The notes: generated by a model not told the origin, from the letters alone. A stretch of 64,000 bases of DNA from CAZGMJ01 sp964526785 (GCA_964526785.1 CAZGMJ010000001.1:1-64000); one strand, 5' to 3'; shown: positions 35,497 to 43,532, counted from the stretch's first letter. Program-made: numbers and translations.

Positions 35497-36174
35497 TCAT
35501 TCTGAAGCGTACAGCGCCAACAGTTCGGTAATCCGAAACGTGAATTCATCGTCGATATCCATTGACTCGATAGGCGGCGTAACGTACATGAGCGGCTTGG
35601 ATCCGATTCGATGTTTCTTCTTCGCAAACGATTCCTTGGTAAAGACGTACAGGGAGGAGTTCTCTTCGTACATGGGGGGCAAGTCCTGGGTTCGGACCAG
35701 GTTGTCGGGATCGTGATTAACTGCGGCCCCGTCGGCGGTGTAGAAGCGGCTTTGATACTTGTTGACGCCGAAGAGCGAGTCGTACTCATCCTCGTTTGCA
35801 ATGAATTCGCCGATTGCCCTGGCGATGGTTTCCGCCTTCAGGAGTGGATTGGTCGTGTGCGTCTGAATATAAATGTCGGCCTGCGTTTGTAAAAGATCGT
35901 ATTCGAAGATTTTATTGGTGCTGACGTAGTCTCCCCGCAGTTCATCGGGGCGTTCGATTATCTGTACTTTGTGCGACAGGTTGCCGGCTTCAGCTGTGAT
36001 GCGGCGGCTGTCGGTATCGATAACGATGCCGTCCACGGCATAGACGCGGTCGAGCGTGTGGATGATGTGGTGAAACAGCGGCTTTCCGCAGAACTCGCGA
36101 AAGTTCTTCTCTTTTACGCGTTCGCTGTGTTCCTTAATTGGTACGAGCGCCAAGACTTTTCGGTTATGGATCAT
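35497..36174 (-). CDS. Acylneuraminate cytidylyltransferase family protein (CMP-ketoacid sugar synthetase)
   Basis: A 225-residue GT-A nucleotidyltransferase. The N-terminal ALVPIKEHSERVKEKNF is the CTP-binding loop of the NeuA/KdsB group, though the usual R-x-G-S-K/QRv/G is modified (IKEHSERVK). GKPLFHHIIHTL, VIDTDSRRI and RPDELRGDYVST continue the fold; YIQTHTTNPLL replaces the Q-x-T-P-L pattern and IESMDIDDEFTF matches the metal-binding DID-x-x-D region. Expected product: CMP-activated 2-keto acid sugar. No NeuB-like synthase is present; the nearby aldolase may replace it. First gene after the 21-bp repeat array. Confidence 0.82.
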   Translation of the reverse strand: MIHNRKVLALVPIKEHSERVKEKNFREFCGKPLFHHIIHTLDRVYAVDGIVIDTDSRRITAEAGNLSHKVQIIERPDELRGDYVSTNKIFEYDLLQTQADIYIQTHTTNPLLKAETIARAIGEFIANEDEYDSLFGVNKYQSRFYTADGAAVNHDPDNLVRTQDLPPMYEENSSLYVFTKESFAKKKHRIGSKPLMYVTPPIESMDIDDEFTFRITELLALYASE

Positions 36175-36330
36175 AACTACCTCTCATGGATGTTCTATTT
36201 CTGCAGCCGAAGGTCTGAACAGCATCCCTCGGGTAGATGCAAGTATGGCCCCATTGACTTGGCAGAGGCGGCTGTTCGACGTTTTGCGAGTAATGCCATT
36301 TCCGGCCGAAAGAGCCGCTTTTTGGCCTGG

Positions 36331-36582
36331 CATTGCCTTATTGTAAAGCGGATATGCCGTATTGTAAGCTACCAATGCCGCGATGTTAACTTACATCGTC
36401 ATGATGTAAACCTGAAATGCGGCGATGTAAATTTACAATGTCTCATTGTAAACTCACATTGGCTCGATGCAAGTTCACATCGCCACGATGTTGACTTACA
36501 ATGCCATGATGTAAGCTTACAATGCCACGATGTAAAGGTGCAATGGCCTGCTGTAAACTGACATTGGCGTATCGTAACCTGC
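36331..36582. repeat. Array of twelve degenerate 21-bp tandem repeats
   Basis: Twelve consecutive units, each exactly 21 bp, fill 252 bases without a single insertion or deletion. The consensus is CAATGCC, then ACGATGT, then AAACTTA. By hand alignment, G at unit positions 5 and 13 is invariant, and T12, T14 and C7 occur in 11 of 12 units. Sequence between units varies freely. TGTAA at the end of one unit and TTACA across the boundary to the next form an inverted pair (TGTAAGCTTACA is a perfect palindrome at units 9-10). The array is inside the 616-base gap between the Wzz-like and CMP-sugar synthetase genes. Twenty-one bases equal two helical turns. Confidence 0.85.
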
Positions 36583-36790
36583 TACTGCTGCGGCCCAGGG
36601 ATGAAAGTCAGGGTGATTATCGGTCCGTCAGTTCAGACTCCGTCCCCGTGGGTCAACCGCGAAATGCAGCACTATCGACCCTTTGCGATTGCCTTCCTGC
36701 TCCGTCCTGCTGCAGCAATGCGGGAGATAACACGAAAGTAACTTGTTCAATCCATGCGGATGATCATCTCACCGTGATTGGCACAACAGC
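36583..36790. other. Gap after the Wzz-like gene
   Basis: About 200 bases between the repeat array and the stop codon of the Wzz-like gene. I see no gene or confident terminator. A promoter for the genes downstream of the array could lie here or at 36175-36330, but none is convincing by eye. Confidence 0.35.
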
Positions 36791-38584
36791 CTACTGCGGT
36801 GTTTCCACAGTGTCCTCCTTTTGCCAGAATTCGACAATGAAGGCCGCGAGTATTCCCAGCATCAGGCCTGCGCCGGCGGCACCGGCTACGATGACTCTCC
36901 GGTTCGGCTTGACGGGATACCTGGGTTCATACGGTTTGGACACGACTTTGACCTCACCCAATTCCAGGGCCTTGGCGATTTTTGCCTCTTCGGCCTTGAC
37001 CGCCAGGGTCTCATAGGATCGCTTGGCCATATCAAGCCTGCGATTGAGATCGGCGAGTTTGAGTTCCTTGGCATTAATTGTCGTTTTGAGGGTCTGTACG
37101 TCCCCCTCGAGTCGTTCGGCGAGCTGCCTGGAATATGCCAGCTCGAATTCTACAGACGCTATTTCCGACTCGGTTGCCTTCTTCTCGCTTTCTGCCTGCT
37201 TGAGCTCGTTCAGATAAAAATCGTAGGCTCGCTGTGCCCGGCCGAGATCGTCGGCAAGCGTAAGCTGTCTTTGTTCGGCATCGAAGAGTCGCTTCTCGAG
37301 CGTTTTGAGTTGTGCCTGCTGCTGCTCGATACTCGTCTGGAGGGGCCGCAACTGTGATTCGAAGAAGTTGTGTCCCTGGGCGAGCGAGAGTATCTGCCAG
37401 ATTGTCAGTTCCGAGAGTCGCTCGGCAATGGGGCCGCCGGCTTCTGCAAACATGTTCCATTGCCATGTATCGCGCGCATTGAGTCTTGTTTCCGTGGCGC
37501 GGCGGTATTGTTCGAGTTGAGACAGGAGCGACTCATCATCCAGCAGGTCCGCTCTGAGCTGAATGATTCGCCCTCTGAGCAGGTTGATTTGTGACTCATT
37601 GACAAATGCATCGTACTGCTGCTGCGCATCCTGCAGTTGTGCGACCGCCATGAGGGCCCTGTCCCGCAGTTGCCTGTGTTCGGGGGACAAATTGGGATCG
37701 AGGAAGGATTCAAGGTCATTGTTGTCTATCCTGTACGACCCAATCCATTCACTGTCGCAGGTGAGGGCGGCAATGTCCGCTTCCATTTTCTTCAGGGCGT
37801 TGCGTTTTTCCTGGAGTTCAAAGGCAAGATTGCTGATCTTCCGATGATGGTCCTGGAGCTGATTGCGGTCCTCCGTCAATTCGATTTGCAGCAGTTCGAG
37901 CTGTTCATTTACGTCAAAGGCATCAATAGCCCTCTGTATGTCCAGGAGGTTCTTCTGGGCTTCCTCGAACTGCTCGTTGATAAAATCGCGGGAGCCTTTG
38001 ATCTCCCCGCTTATGAGCTCCATGCTATAGGCCATGTATTCATCCGCCCAGGTGCCGGCGATCTGCTGGGCCTCGCGGGGGTCTTCGTTTAAAACGACCA
38101 GTTCAAGCACGCTTGTGTCGGCCGCACTTTCGACCTTCAACTGGCGGAAGAATCTCTCCAGCGGCATTCCTCCGTTGACCGTTGCCAGGTCCAGTTTCCC
38201 CGCCAGCCGTTCAAGAACGGCACTCGACTTGAGCAGTTTCTGGTGCGTGGGGATGGACATGGTCGGCTTGCGTTCGGCGAGTTGGGTGCCTTCGATGTCG
38301 ATTTTGCCCACATCGAGCGACATTAGAGTAGGCGACAGGACACCCTGTAATTTGGAGGGCATAATCATGATGGCTGCGGTGGCTTCGTAGAGCTTTGGCA
38401 GAAAGAGGCTGGCCACGAAAGCCAGAATCACACACAACAGAAGCACTACAAGTATGACCTTTTTCCGCCTGATCAGCACACGCACGTATTCTCGCAGATC
38501 AATCTCATCTTCGGGCAGCGTATAGTTGCTGTGCGGTTGCGCTGTCGCGTTATGACGCGTGTCGCCGCTATCCGAATCGTTCAT
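36791..38584 (-). CDS. Wzz/GumC-like polysaccharide chain-length determinant
   Basis: A 597-residue inner-membrane protein. The Wzz domain begins DEIDLREYVRVLIRRKKVI, followed by a first membrane helix (about 43-63, VILVVLLLCVILAFVASLFL). A very long coiled-coil periplasmic region (about 190-520) follows, then a GNVR-like tail with PYEPRYPVKPNRRVIVAGA and a second helix (VAGAAGAGLMLGILAAFIVEF, near 560-582). No C-terminal tyrosine kinase domain is attached. It regulates chain length or forms the export scaffold. The first gene of the minus-strand locus, behind the promoter at 38669-38697. Confidence 0.88.
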   Translation of the reverse strand: MNDSDSGDTRHNATAQPHSNYTLPEDEIDLREYVRVLIRRKKVILVVLLLCVILAFVASLFLPKLYEATAAIMIMPSKLQGVLSPTLMSLDVGKIDIEGTQLAERKPTMSIPTHQKLLKSSAVLERLAGKLDLATVNGGMPLERFFRQLKVESAADTSVLELVVLNEDPREAQQIAGTWADEYMAYSMELISGEIKGSRDFINEQFEEAQKNLLDIQRAIDAFDVNEQLELLQIELTEDRNQLQDHHRKISNLAFELQEKRNALKKMEADIAALTCDSEWIGSYRIDNNDLESFLDPNLSPEHRQLRDRALMAVAQLQDAQQQYDAFVNESQINLLRGRIIQLRADLLDDESLLSQLEQYRRATETRLNARDTWQWNMFAEAGGPIAERLSELTIWQILSLAQGHNFFESQLRPLQTSIEQQQAQLKTLEKRLFDAEQRQLTLADDLGRAQRAYDFYLNELKQAESEKKATESEIASVEFELAYSRQLAERLEGDVQTLKTTINAKELKLADLNRRLDMAKRSYETLAVKAEEAKIAKALELGEVKVVSKPYEPRYPVKPNRRVIVAGAAGAGLMLGILAAFIVEFWQKEDTVETPQ

Positions 38585-38668
38585 GTCTTAGATCTCCCTA
38601 TCGAAGAGACACATACCCGTCGTAACCGAACCGTCTGCACACAAGGACAGCCGTATTCTTTCCGGTCA

Positions 38669-38697
38669 TTCTTATCGTCTTAGTCGATTCTTGTCAA
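38669..38697 (-). promoter_or_regulatory. Candidate promoter of the exopolysaccharide locus
   Basis: On the minus strand TTGACA (38692-38697) is followed by a 17-base spacer and TAAGAA (38669-38674). Transcription would begin near 38662, about 78 bases before the Wzz-like start codon. The perfect -35 and spacing make this a good candidate. Confidence 0.6.
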
Positions 38698-38949
38698 TGA
38701 ATTAGCTATCTCTACGGTCTTTTGAGACAAAAACGCCAGGTCGCCAAGCGTTGGAGGAAGAGACGAGGCACCGGGGTTGCAGTCATGTATCGGACCGGCG
38801 GTCGGGAACGTGTCGCAACGTCAACTGCAGAACGGTTGTGAGGTGTAATGGCGGCCGGCTGTTGCATGGGTATGCGTGGACATGCTTCGGCGGGTGCGGG
38901 ACAGGAGACGAGGGGGAATTCCCGGGACCGGGCCGTTTTGCGGGGCGCA

Positions 38950-39042
38950 GAAAAAGAGGGCTTTCAGCGCAGCGGCCGCCAGCCCTCTTATCTCATCCGT
39001 GAGATTCTGCGGCAAGTATAGGGTTTTGTTTGTGGGGGTCAA
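38950..39042 (-). ncRNA. Candidate small RNA with own promoter and terminator
   Basis: On the minus strand TTGACC (39037-39042), a 16-base spacer and TATACT (39015-39020) predict a start near 39008. About 58 bases later a terminator follows: AAGAGGGCT (38981-38989) pairs with AGCCCTCTT (38954-38962), then TTT. The short transcript also folds a first hairpin, ATCTCA-CGGA-TGAGAT (38990-39005). No ribosome binding site or credible peptide is seen. It lies 370 bases upstream of the Wzz-like gene, so a leader or attenuator role is possible, but the locus seems to have its own promoter. Confidence 0.55.
38954..38989 (-). terminator. Terminator of the candidate small RNA
   Basis: Nine-base perfect stem (AAGAGGGCT with AGCCCTCTT), an 18-base GC-rich apical region, and a run of five T on the minus strand, overlapping the end of the stem. 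On the plus strand there is no comparable T-run. Confidence 0.7.
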
Positions 39043-39383
39043 TTGTGGTCAACACGCAATTGCTGATTTGCGCTCGGATTGCGAAGGCTCAGGTCGACGG
39101 CGGCGGGGTGTGGCGACCCTCGCCTGTGGATTGACGGGGTGCAATCGCTTGCTAACAGGTGATCCGTTAGATTTCGGCTGGGTGATGGCCCTGTAAACGG
39201 TCTTGTGGACATATGCGTTACGGGCCGCCGAATCGGACTGAATGTGTGTCGTGCCGGAAGGGTCTGAGGCCGGAATGTACCGATGGAGGCATGCAGGCGG
39301 CTTACTGCATGGCCTGTTCGGCAGTCCGGGGTGCAAGATACATATTGCTCTGTGGCAATCGACCAGCGAGCAGGTCTGATACA

Positions 39384-39412
39384 TTGAAACGCTCTGACAA
39401 GCGGGGTATACT
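39384..39412 (+). promoter_or_regulatory. Candidate promoter for the tyrosine-rich PEP-CTERM gene
   Basis: TTGAAA (39384-39389), a 17-base spacer and TATACT (39407-39412). Transcription would start near 39419, about 73 bases before the preferred ATG, which argues against the longer open frame that begins at 39213. Confidence 0.6.
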
Positions 39413-39491
39413 GGTGCGGGCTATTTGTATCGGATCGGCAGACAGGCGGTCTGATGCTGAGGATGGGTATTGTTTATCAAGGAGGATGCTG

Positions 39492-40550
39492 ATGCCCGCC
39501 CGAACCAAGGATGGTTTTGAACTCCTCCGTCGTGTGTGTCTCTCGCATTCGGAAGGGGCTGGATGCGCACATGCGCCGACCACTGGCGGCCTGGACGGCG
39601 TGCGCTGTCGAACGGCGGGGGAGCCAGCTAATGAGTGTGATCGCGGGCCTAGTCTCGTCGATACGAGGCTTCGATCGCGCCCGACAGTGTTCGGGGCGAG
39701 TTGTGCCGTGCTGGGATTGGTATCGATATTTGCGTCTATGGCGGGTCCGGTGCGCGGCGAGAATTGTTATTGCGAAGAGGGAATGCGGTCAGCAGGTTTT
39801 GGAGAGGATGCGGAAGCGCTCTGGGCAGCGGCGGGTACGAACGGGCGTTTTGTGCGGGATGAGCAGTTGGCTCTGCCTTTCTCGACTGAAGCGGATCCCT
39901 GCGGGCTGACGGATGGATCAGTTTGCTGCGCTCGAGGGTTTACCTCTGGCGATTATCTCGATCGCGGCTGGTACTATTTTCTGGATCGGGTGGAGTACTA
40001 CTATCTGGACCACGCCCAGTATAACCTGCTTGGCCGGCGCAATTATGTGCTCGGTCATCCGGCGTATCCGAAATGGTTCGAGCGGCAGATCGATCAGCGA
40101 GTGGGCTTTATGGGAACGGGGCGGGTGTTCTGGTTTGGCGTTTGCTCGTATCTGCCGGGGTCGGGGTCTTGGGGTGGAACGGGGGGTGGTGAGAGCGAGG
40201 AGATGTGGGTTGCAGCCGGATGCGTTCTAGGCGGACAGAACCTGTATTTTTCACAGACTGCGGGCGATTATCTTGACAGGTGGCGATACCACTATCTCGA
40301 GCGGGGGCGATATTATTATCTCGACAGCAGGCAGTACAATTTGCTGGGGGGACTGGGGTATATGTATGACCAGCGGCACTATACCTACCTGCAGGCGCAT
40401 TCGGCGTACAGCCTGCGCTACGGGGGCGGATATGCGCCGGCCGGAGGGTACGCAGCGATTCCTGAGCCGACGACTGCGGTGCTGATTGTGATCGGTGCGC
40501 TGAATCTGATTCGGAGAAAGCACCGAGCAGGGACGATGGTTTTCGCGTAA
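39492..40550 (+). CDS. Tyrosine-rich PEP-CTERM sorting-signal protein
   Basis: A protein of 352 residues. It ends in a PEP-CTERM signal (AIPEPTTAVLIVIGALNLI followed by RRKHRAG): the PEP motif, a hydrophobic helix and a basic tail, cleaved by an exosortase in systems where this is known. A hydrophobic export segment near residue 72 (GLVSIFASMAGPVRG) suggests a long signal region. The mature part has two related Tyr-rich repeats: GDYLDRGWYYFLDRVEYYY and GDYLDRWRYHYLERGRYYY, each followed by LD, a few residues and QYNLLG. I know no family for them. The frame opens at 39213, but AAGGAGG precedes ATG 39492 (or 39486), and the promoter at 39384-39412 supports this. Confidence 0.7.
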   Translation: MPARTKDGFELLRRVCLSHSEGAGCAHAPTTGGLDGVRCRTAGEPANECDRGPSLVDTRLRSRPTVFGASCAVLGLVSIFASMAGPVRGENCYCEEGMRSAGFGEDAEALWAAAGTNGRFVRDEQLALPFSTEADPCGLTDGSVCCARGFTSGDYLDRGWYYFLDRVEYYYLDHAQYNLLGRRNYVLGHPAYPKWFERQIDQRVGFMGTGRVFWFGVCSYLPGSGSWGGTGGGESEEMWVAAGCVLGGQNLYFSQTAGDYLDRWRYHYLERGRYYYLDSRQYNLLGGLGYMYDQRHYTYLQAHSAYSLRYGGGYAPAGGYAAIPEPTTAVLIVIGALNLIRRKHRAGTMVFA

Positions 40551-40763
40551 GTTGGTCCTCCTGCGGCGAAAAGTCTTTTTGCAAGCGGGCGTCTGTGACG
40601 TGTATAGGGTGGTGCTCCTGCGTGTAGCCAAGAATGCGTCAGCGAGTGCACCGATCACATTGGTCGTCGCTGGTCTGACGCCACTATCGGTGCGCACAGA
40701 AATCCGGGAATACAAGTTCGATTCGCTGTCGCAGTGTAGCGGTAGTCGGAGTGTTGCGGTGGA

Positions 40764-41807
40764 CTATGGTGCGAAGAAGAAGTCCTGTTCGCACTCCGGC
40801 ATTTCATCGCCTTTTATCTTTGTGCCGGGAGCCATGTTGCGAAGCAGGAACATGTCATCCTGCTGGGCACCGAGCAAACGGACCTTGGAGAATCTGGAGG
40901 CACCGTCTCCGTACAGGACGTTCTGGCCGCGTCCGCGATGGTTCCGGCTGTTGCTCTTCAACAGGTCGTCGCTCAATTTCTGTATGAAGCCGCGGGACGT
41001 GTTGGGCTTGACATCATCAAAGATGGGATTCGAATCGACCAGAATGGGCTCGGCTCCGAGCAGAGGTTTCTTGCTTGATTCCGTGCAGTGAATGCGAGGG
41101 CTGTACGTGATGTAGCGTCGGGCTGGAAAGTCGCAATATTTCTCGATTTGCGCCGAGTTCAATTGCAGGGCGCGACCGTCGCTTCTGCCCGGACAGACGA
41201 AGTCACTGGGGTTGACATAATCAAATTTCACCAGCATCCACATCGGGCGCGTGCTCGACTGGTTGTCCTGGCCCTGATAGCCGACTCTGCACCAGAAGGA
41301 TCCCGGCCTGGCCACGGCGCGTGGTTCCCGGCCGTCGTGATCGCTGATATAGGAGCTGAGGCCGGCAAAGACACTGCTCATTTGCTTTTGACACTGCTGC
41401 ACCCAGTATTTCTGTCTGGCAAAGTTCAGCGAGGGAATCAAGACGCTGGCGATCAACATGATAGCTGCGGCGATTGCAGCCATCTCCCCAAAACTGCGCC
41501 ACGATCCGATGCGCGTCGGTTCGGCGGTTCGAGCCTGTTCATTTGCCAGCAACTGTTCGAGTCGTCCGTGGCTCTCCTGCGCCTGTGCGATCAGTCTTTC
41601 GACGGTTTTGTCGGCCAGTGCATCAGGGCAGTGCGGGGTTTCGAGCGTATCCAGAGGTGCAAGAGAAGAGCGCAGTGTCTGGTAAAGGTCTGCGGCCTGT
41701 CGGTTGGATTGAATCAGAATCTCGGCGTGATCGGCCTGAACATCGGAAGTTAACCCCATTGCGTGATCAAACAACAGGTACTTCTGATCGGTACTAAGTG
41801 AACTCAT
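40764..41807 (-). CDS. Putative anti-sigma factor with pseudopilin-like periplasmic domain
   Basis: A 347-residue single-pass membrane protein. Its ATG overlaps the sigma gene stop (ATGA), so it is translationally coupled to it and is probably its regulator. Residues about 1-100 are a cytoplasmic helical part like planctomycete anti-sigma proteins; no zinc-binding HxxxCxxC motif is present. A membrane helix spans about 107-127 (EMAAIAAAIMLIASVLIPSL), followed by a pseudopilin-like part including NFARQKYWVQQCQKQM, FVCPG and HRGRGQNVLYGDGASRF. The last resembles the planctomycete pseudopilin H-X9-DG motif, with one extra residue between H and DG. Export or folding state could be the sensed signal. 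Confidence 0.65.
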   Translation of the reverse strand: MSSLSTDQKYLLFDHAMGLTSDVQADHAEILIQSNRQAADLYQTLRSSLAPLDTLETPHCPDALADKTVERLIAQAQESHGRLEQLLANEQARTAEPTRIGSWRSFGEMAAIAAAIMLIASVLIPSLNFARQKYWVQQCQKQMSSVFAGLSSYISDHDGREPRAVARPGSFWCRVGYQGQDNQSSTRPMWMLVKFDYVNPSDFVCPGRSDGRALQLNSAQIEKYCDFPARRYITYSPRIHCTESSKKPLLGAEPILVDSNPIFDDVKPNTSRGFIQKLSDDLLKSNSRNHRGRGQNVLYGDGASRFSKVRLLGAQQDDMFLLRNMAPGTKIKGDEMPECEQDFFFAP

Positions 41808-42415
41808 GCGGTCTCCTTATCTCCGTCCAAGGCCTTCCAGTCTTTTGCAAATCGGCCAATAGCTGTATGTAACCTGCTCTTTACTGTACCTATTGGTATA
41901 CTCAAAATCTCCGCCATTTGTTTGTAAGAAAATTTGTTAAAATAGGCCAGGATGAGGATTTCGCGGAGGTTATCCGGCATATCCGCTATTATCCGCTCGA
42001 CGCGTGCGGCCGTCTCGGCCCTTTCGAGGTTTTCCGAGGGCGTTGTGCTCTGGGATATCATGCTATTGAGGACGTCGTCGAAAGAGGATTCGCCTGAATC
42101 CGCGATGGTTCCTATGGGTACTGCCGCGGTTCGCTGCCACTTGCGGAGAGCGTCTTTGGCCTTATTTGCGGCAATGGTGAACAGCCATGGCCTGAGCGGG
42201 CGGGACGTATCGAAGCTGTCTCTGCTCGAATACAGTTGAAGGAACGTGTCCTGGAAGACGTCTTCCACGAGATCCTGGCGGTTGAGAAACTGCCGGAGAA
42301 ATCCATAAAGGCTGTTTTTGTAACGGTTTACGAGTTCATGGAACGCAGCCTCATCACCCTTGCCGTAGCGCTCGAGCAAGTCGGCATCACTCAGGTTTTT
42401 GAAGCTGGTGCTCAT
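41804..42415 (-). CDS. ECF-type RNA polymerase sigma factor
   Basis: A 203-residue sigma-70 family factor with only regions 2 and 4. Region 2 begins LLERYGKGDEAAFHELVNRY and includes DLVEDVFQDTFLQLY and RPWLFTIAANKAKDALRK. Region 4 is LREILILAYFNKFSYKQMAE then ILSIPIGTVKSRLHTAIGRF, the helix-turn-helix that reads the -35 element. The open frame extends to 42517, but the ATG at 42415 is favoured: it sits 30 bases after a predicted transcription start (TATAAT at 42452-42457). It shares ATGA with the anti-sigma gene. The target regulon is unknown. Confidence 0.9.
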   Translation of the reverse strand: MSTSFKNLSDADLLERYGKGDEAAFHELVNRYKNSLYGFLRQFLNRQDLVEDVFQDTFLQLYSSRDSFDTSRPLRPWLFTIAANKAKDALRKWQRTAAVPIGTIADSGESSFDDVLNSMISQSTTPSENLERAETAARVERIIADMPDNLREILILAYFNKFSYKQMAEILSIPIGTVKSRLHTAIGRFAKDWKALDGDKETA

Positions 42416-42451
42416 ACGTATTCGCAAAAGACAGAGATAAAGACCGGTCGC

Positions 42452-42481
42452 ATTATAAGGAAATCGAATTTTGGATTGCAA
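42452..42481 (-). promoter_or_regulatory. Candidate promoter of the sigma/anti-sigma pair
   Basis: On the minus strand TTGCAA (42476-42481), an 18-base spacer and a perfect TATAAT (42452-42457). The housekeeping-like -10 box does not look like an ECF autoregulated promoter. Confidence 0.5.
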
Positions 42482-42590
42482 GGCAATTGTTTCAAAGGGG
42501 TAGGCGTCGATGTTCAATCCGGTGCTTTTAGTTGGGGATTTAATGCGGGATCGGCCGGGGTCTTAGAAACGAGTGCGAGGGCGACGAGCT

Positions 42591-43514
42591 TCAGGTCGTT
42601 GCCTGCGGGTGATCGGATCGAACCATCTGCAGGTCGGCTGCCGAGGCGTTGGCGCGGATCTGCTCGACGCTCTTGCAGCCCGGGATTACACATGTAACCG
42701 CGGGGTGTTGCAGAGGCCACGCCAGCGCCCATTGCGCCATGGGAACACCGTCAGGAACCTCCTGCCGGATTTGATTTACCTGCTCGATGATCTCGCTTCG
42801 CTGTTGCCGGTTGAACCAAACGCCACGGACGTCCGATTCAGAGAATTCGGAGTCTCTGTTGTATTTGCCGGTCAGGAAGCCGCTGGCCAGCGGCACGCGG
42901 GCGAGGACGCCGAGGTCCTGTTCGAGACAGCCATTGAAAGTATAGTCCTCGGGCCTGCGGTCGAGGCGATTGTAGACGACCTGCACGGCTCGGGCGCCGA
43001 GATCGGAAGCGGTGTCGATCTGGTGTGTGCCCTCGTAGGTCTTGCTGATGGAGATGCCGAGGTGTCGCACTTTGCCCGCACGGACCTGGTCACGCAGCAT
43101 ATCCCACAGGCCCGCGGTATCGAACAACTCGTCAGAGCCGCCATGGAACTGGTAGAGGTCGATGTAATCCGTTTGCAGCGCGCGGAGCGAGTCTTCGAGT
43201 TGGGATTGGACGAAGTCGGGGGCGTACGCGTAGTCCCGCTCGAACGGCCGGTGGAATTTGTGGCCGAACTTTGTGGCGACGATCCAGTTTTCGCGTCGGC
43301 CTGCGACAGCGTTGCCGATGAGTTTCTCGGAAAGGTGGTCGCCGTAGCAGGCAGCGGTGTCGATAAGGTTGATGCCGAGATCGGAAGCTTCAGCGAACAT
43401 GGCGTCCACCTCCGACTGCTTGAAATCCTTTCCCCATTCGCCACCGAACTGCCACGTGCCGATTCCGACGACCGAAACGCGCATGTCGGTCCTGCCGAGT
43501 CTGCGATATTTCAT
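42591..43514 (-). CDS. Aldo/keto reductase
   Basis: A 307-residue NADPH-dependent aldo/keto reductase. The (beta/alpha)8 landmarks are MKYRRLGRTDMRVSVVGIGTW, LIDTAACYGDHLSEKLIG (catalytic Asp and Tyr region), IVATKFGHK (Lys) and LYQFHGG (His). The C-terminal segment AVTCVIPGCKSVEQIRANA is the usual NADPH-binding loop. Family members reduce sugar aldehydes and ketones. It lies after the P-loop protein with an 18-base gap, so the two may be co-transcribed. Confidence 0.9.
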   Translation of the reverse strand: MKYRRLGRTDMRVSVVGIGTWQFGGEWGKDFKQSEVDAMFAEASDLGINLIDTAACYGDHLSEKLIGNAVAGRRENWIVATKFGHKFHRPFERDYAYAPDFVQSQLEDSLRALQTDYIDLYQFHGGSDELFDTAGLWDMLRDQVRAGKVRHLGISISKTYEGTHQIDTASDLGARAVQVVYNRLDRRPEDYTFNGCLEQDLGVLARVPLASGFLTGKYNRDSEFSESDVRGVWFNRQQRSEIIEQVNQIRQEVPDGVPMAQWALAWPLQHPAVTCVIPGCKSVEQIRANASAADLQMVRSDHPQATT

Positions 43515-43532
43515 ATTCTGCCTCCCTGCGTT

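Noticed and set aside
36331..36561. Heptad peptide repeat (QCHDVNL-like) encoded through the 21-bp array
   Set aside because: The open frame is a by-product of a repeat length divisible by three; it starts inside the antisense of the CMP-sugar synthetase gene, has no ribosome binding site and ends by chance at unit 11.
36331..36582. CRISPR array
   Set aside because: There are no distinct spacers between conserved repeats; units are contiguous and themselves degenerate, and no cas gene is seen nearby.
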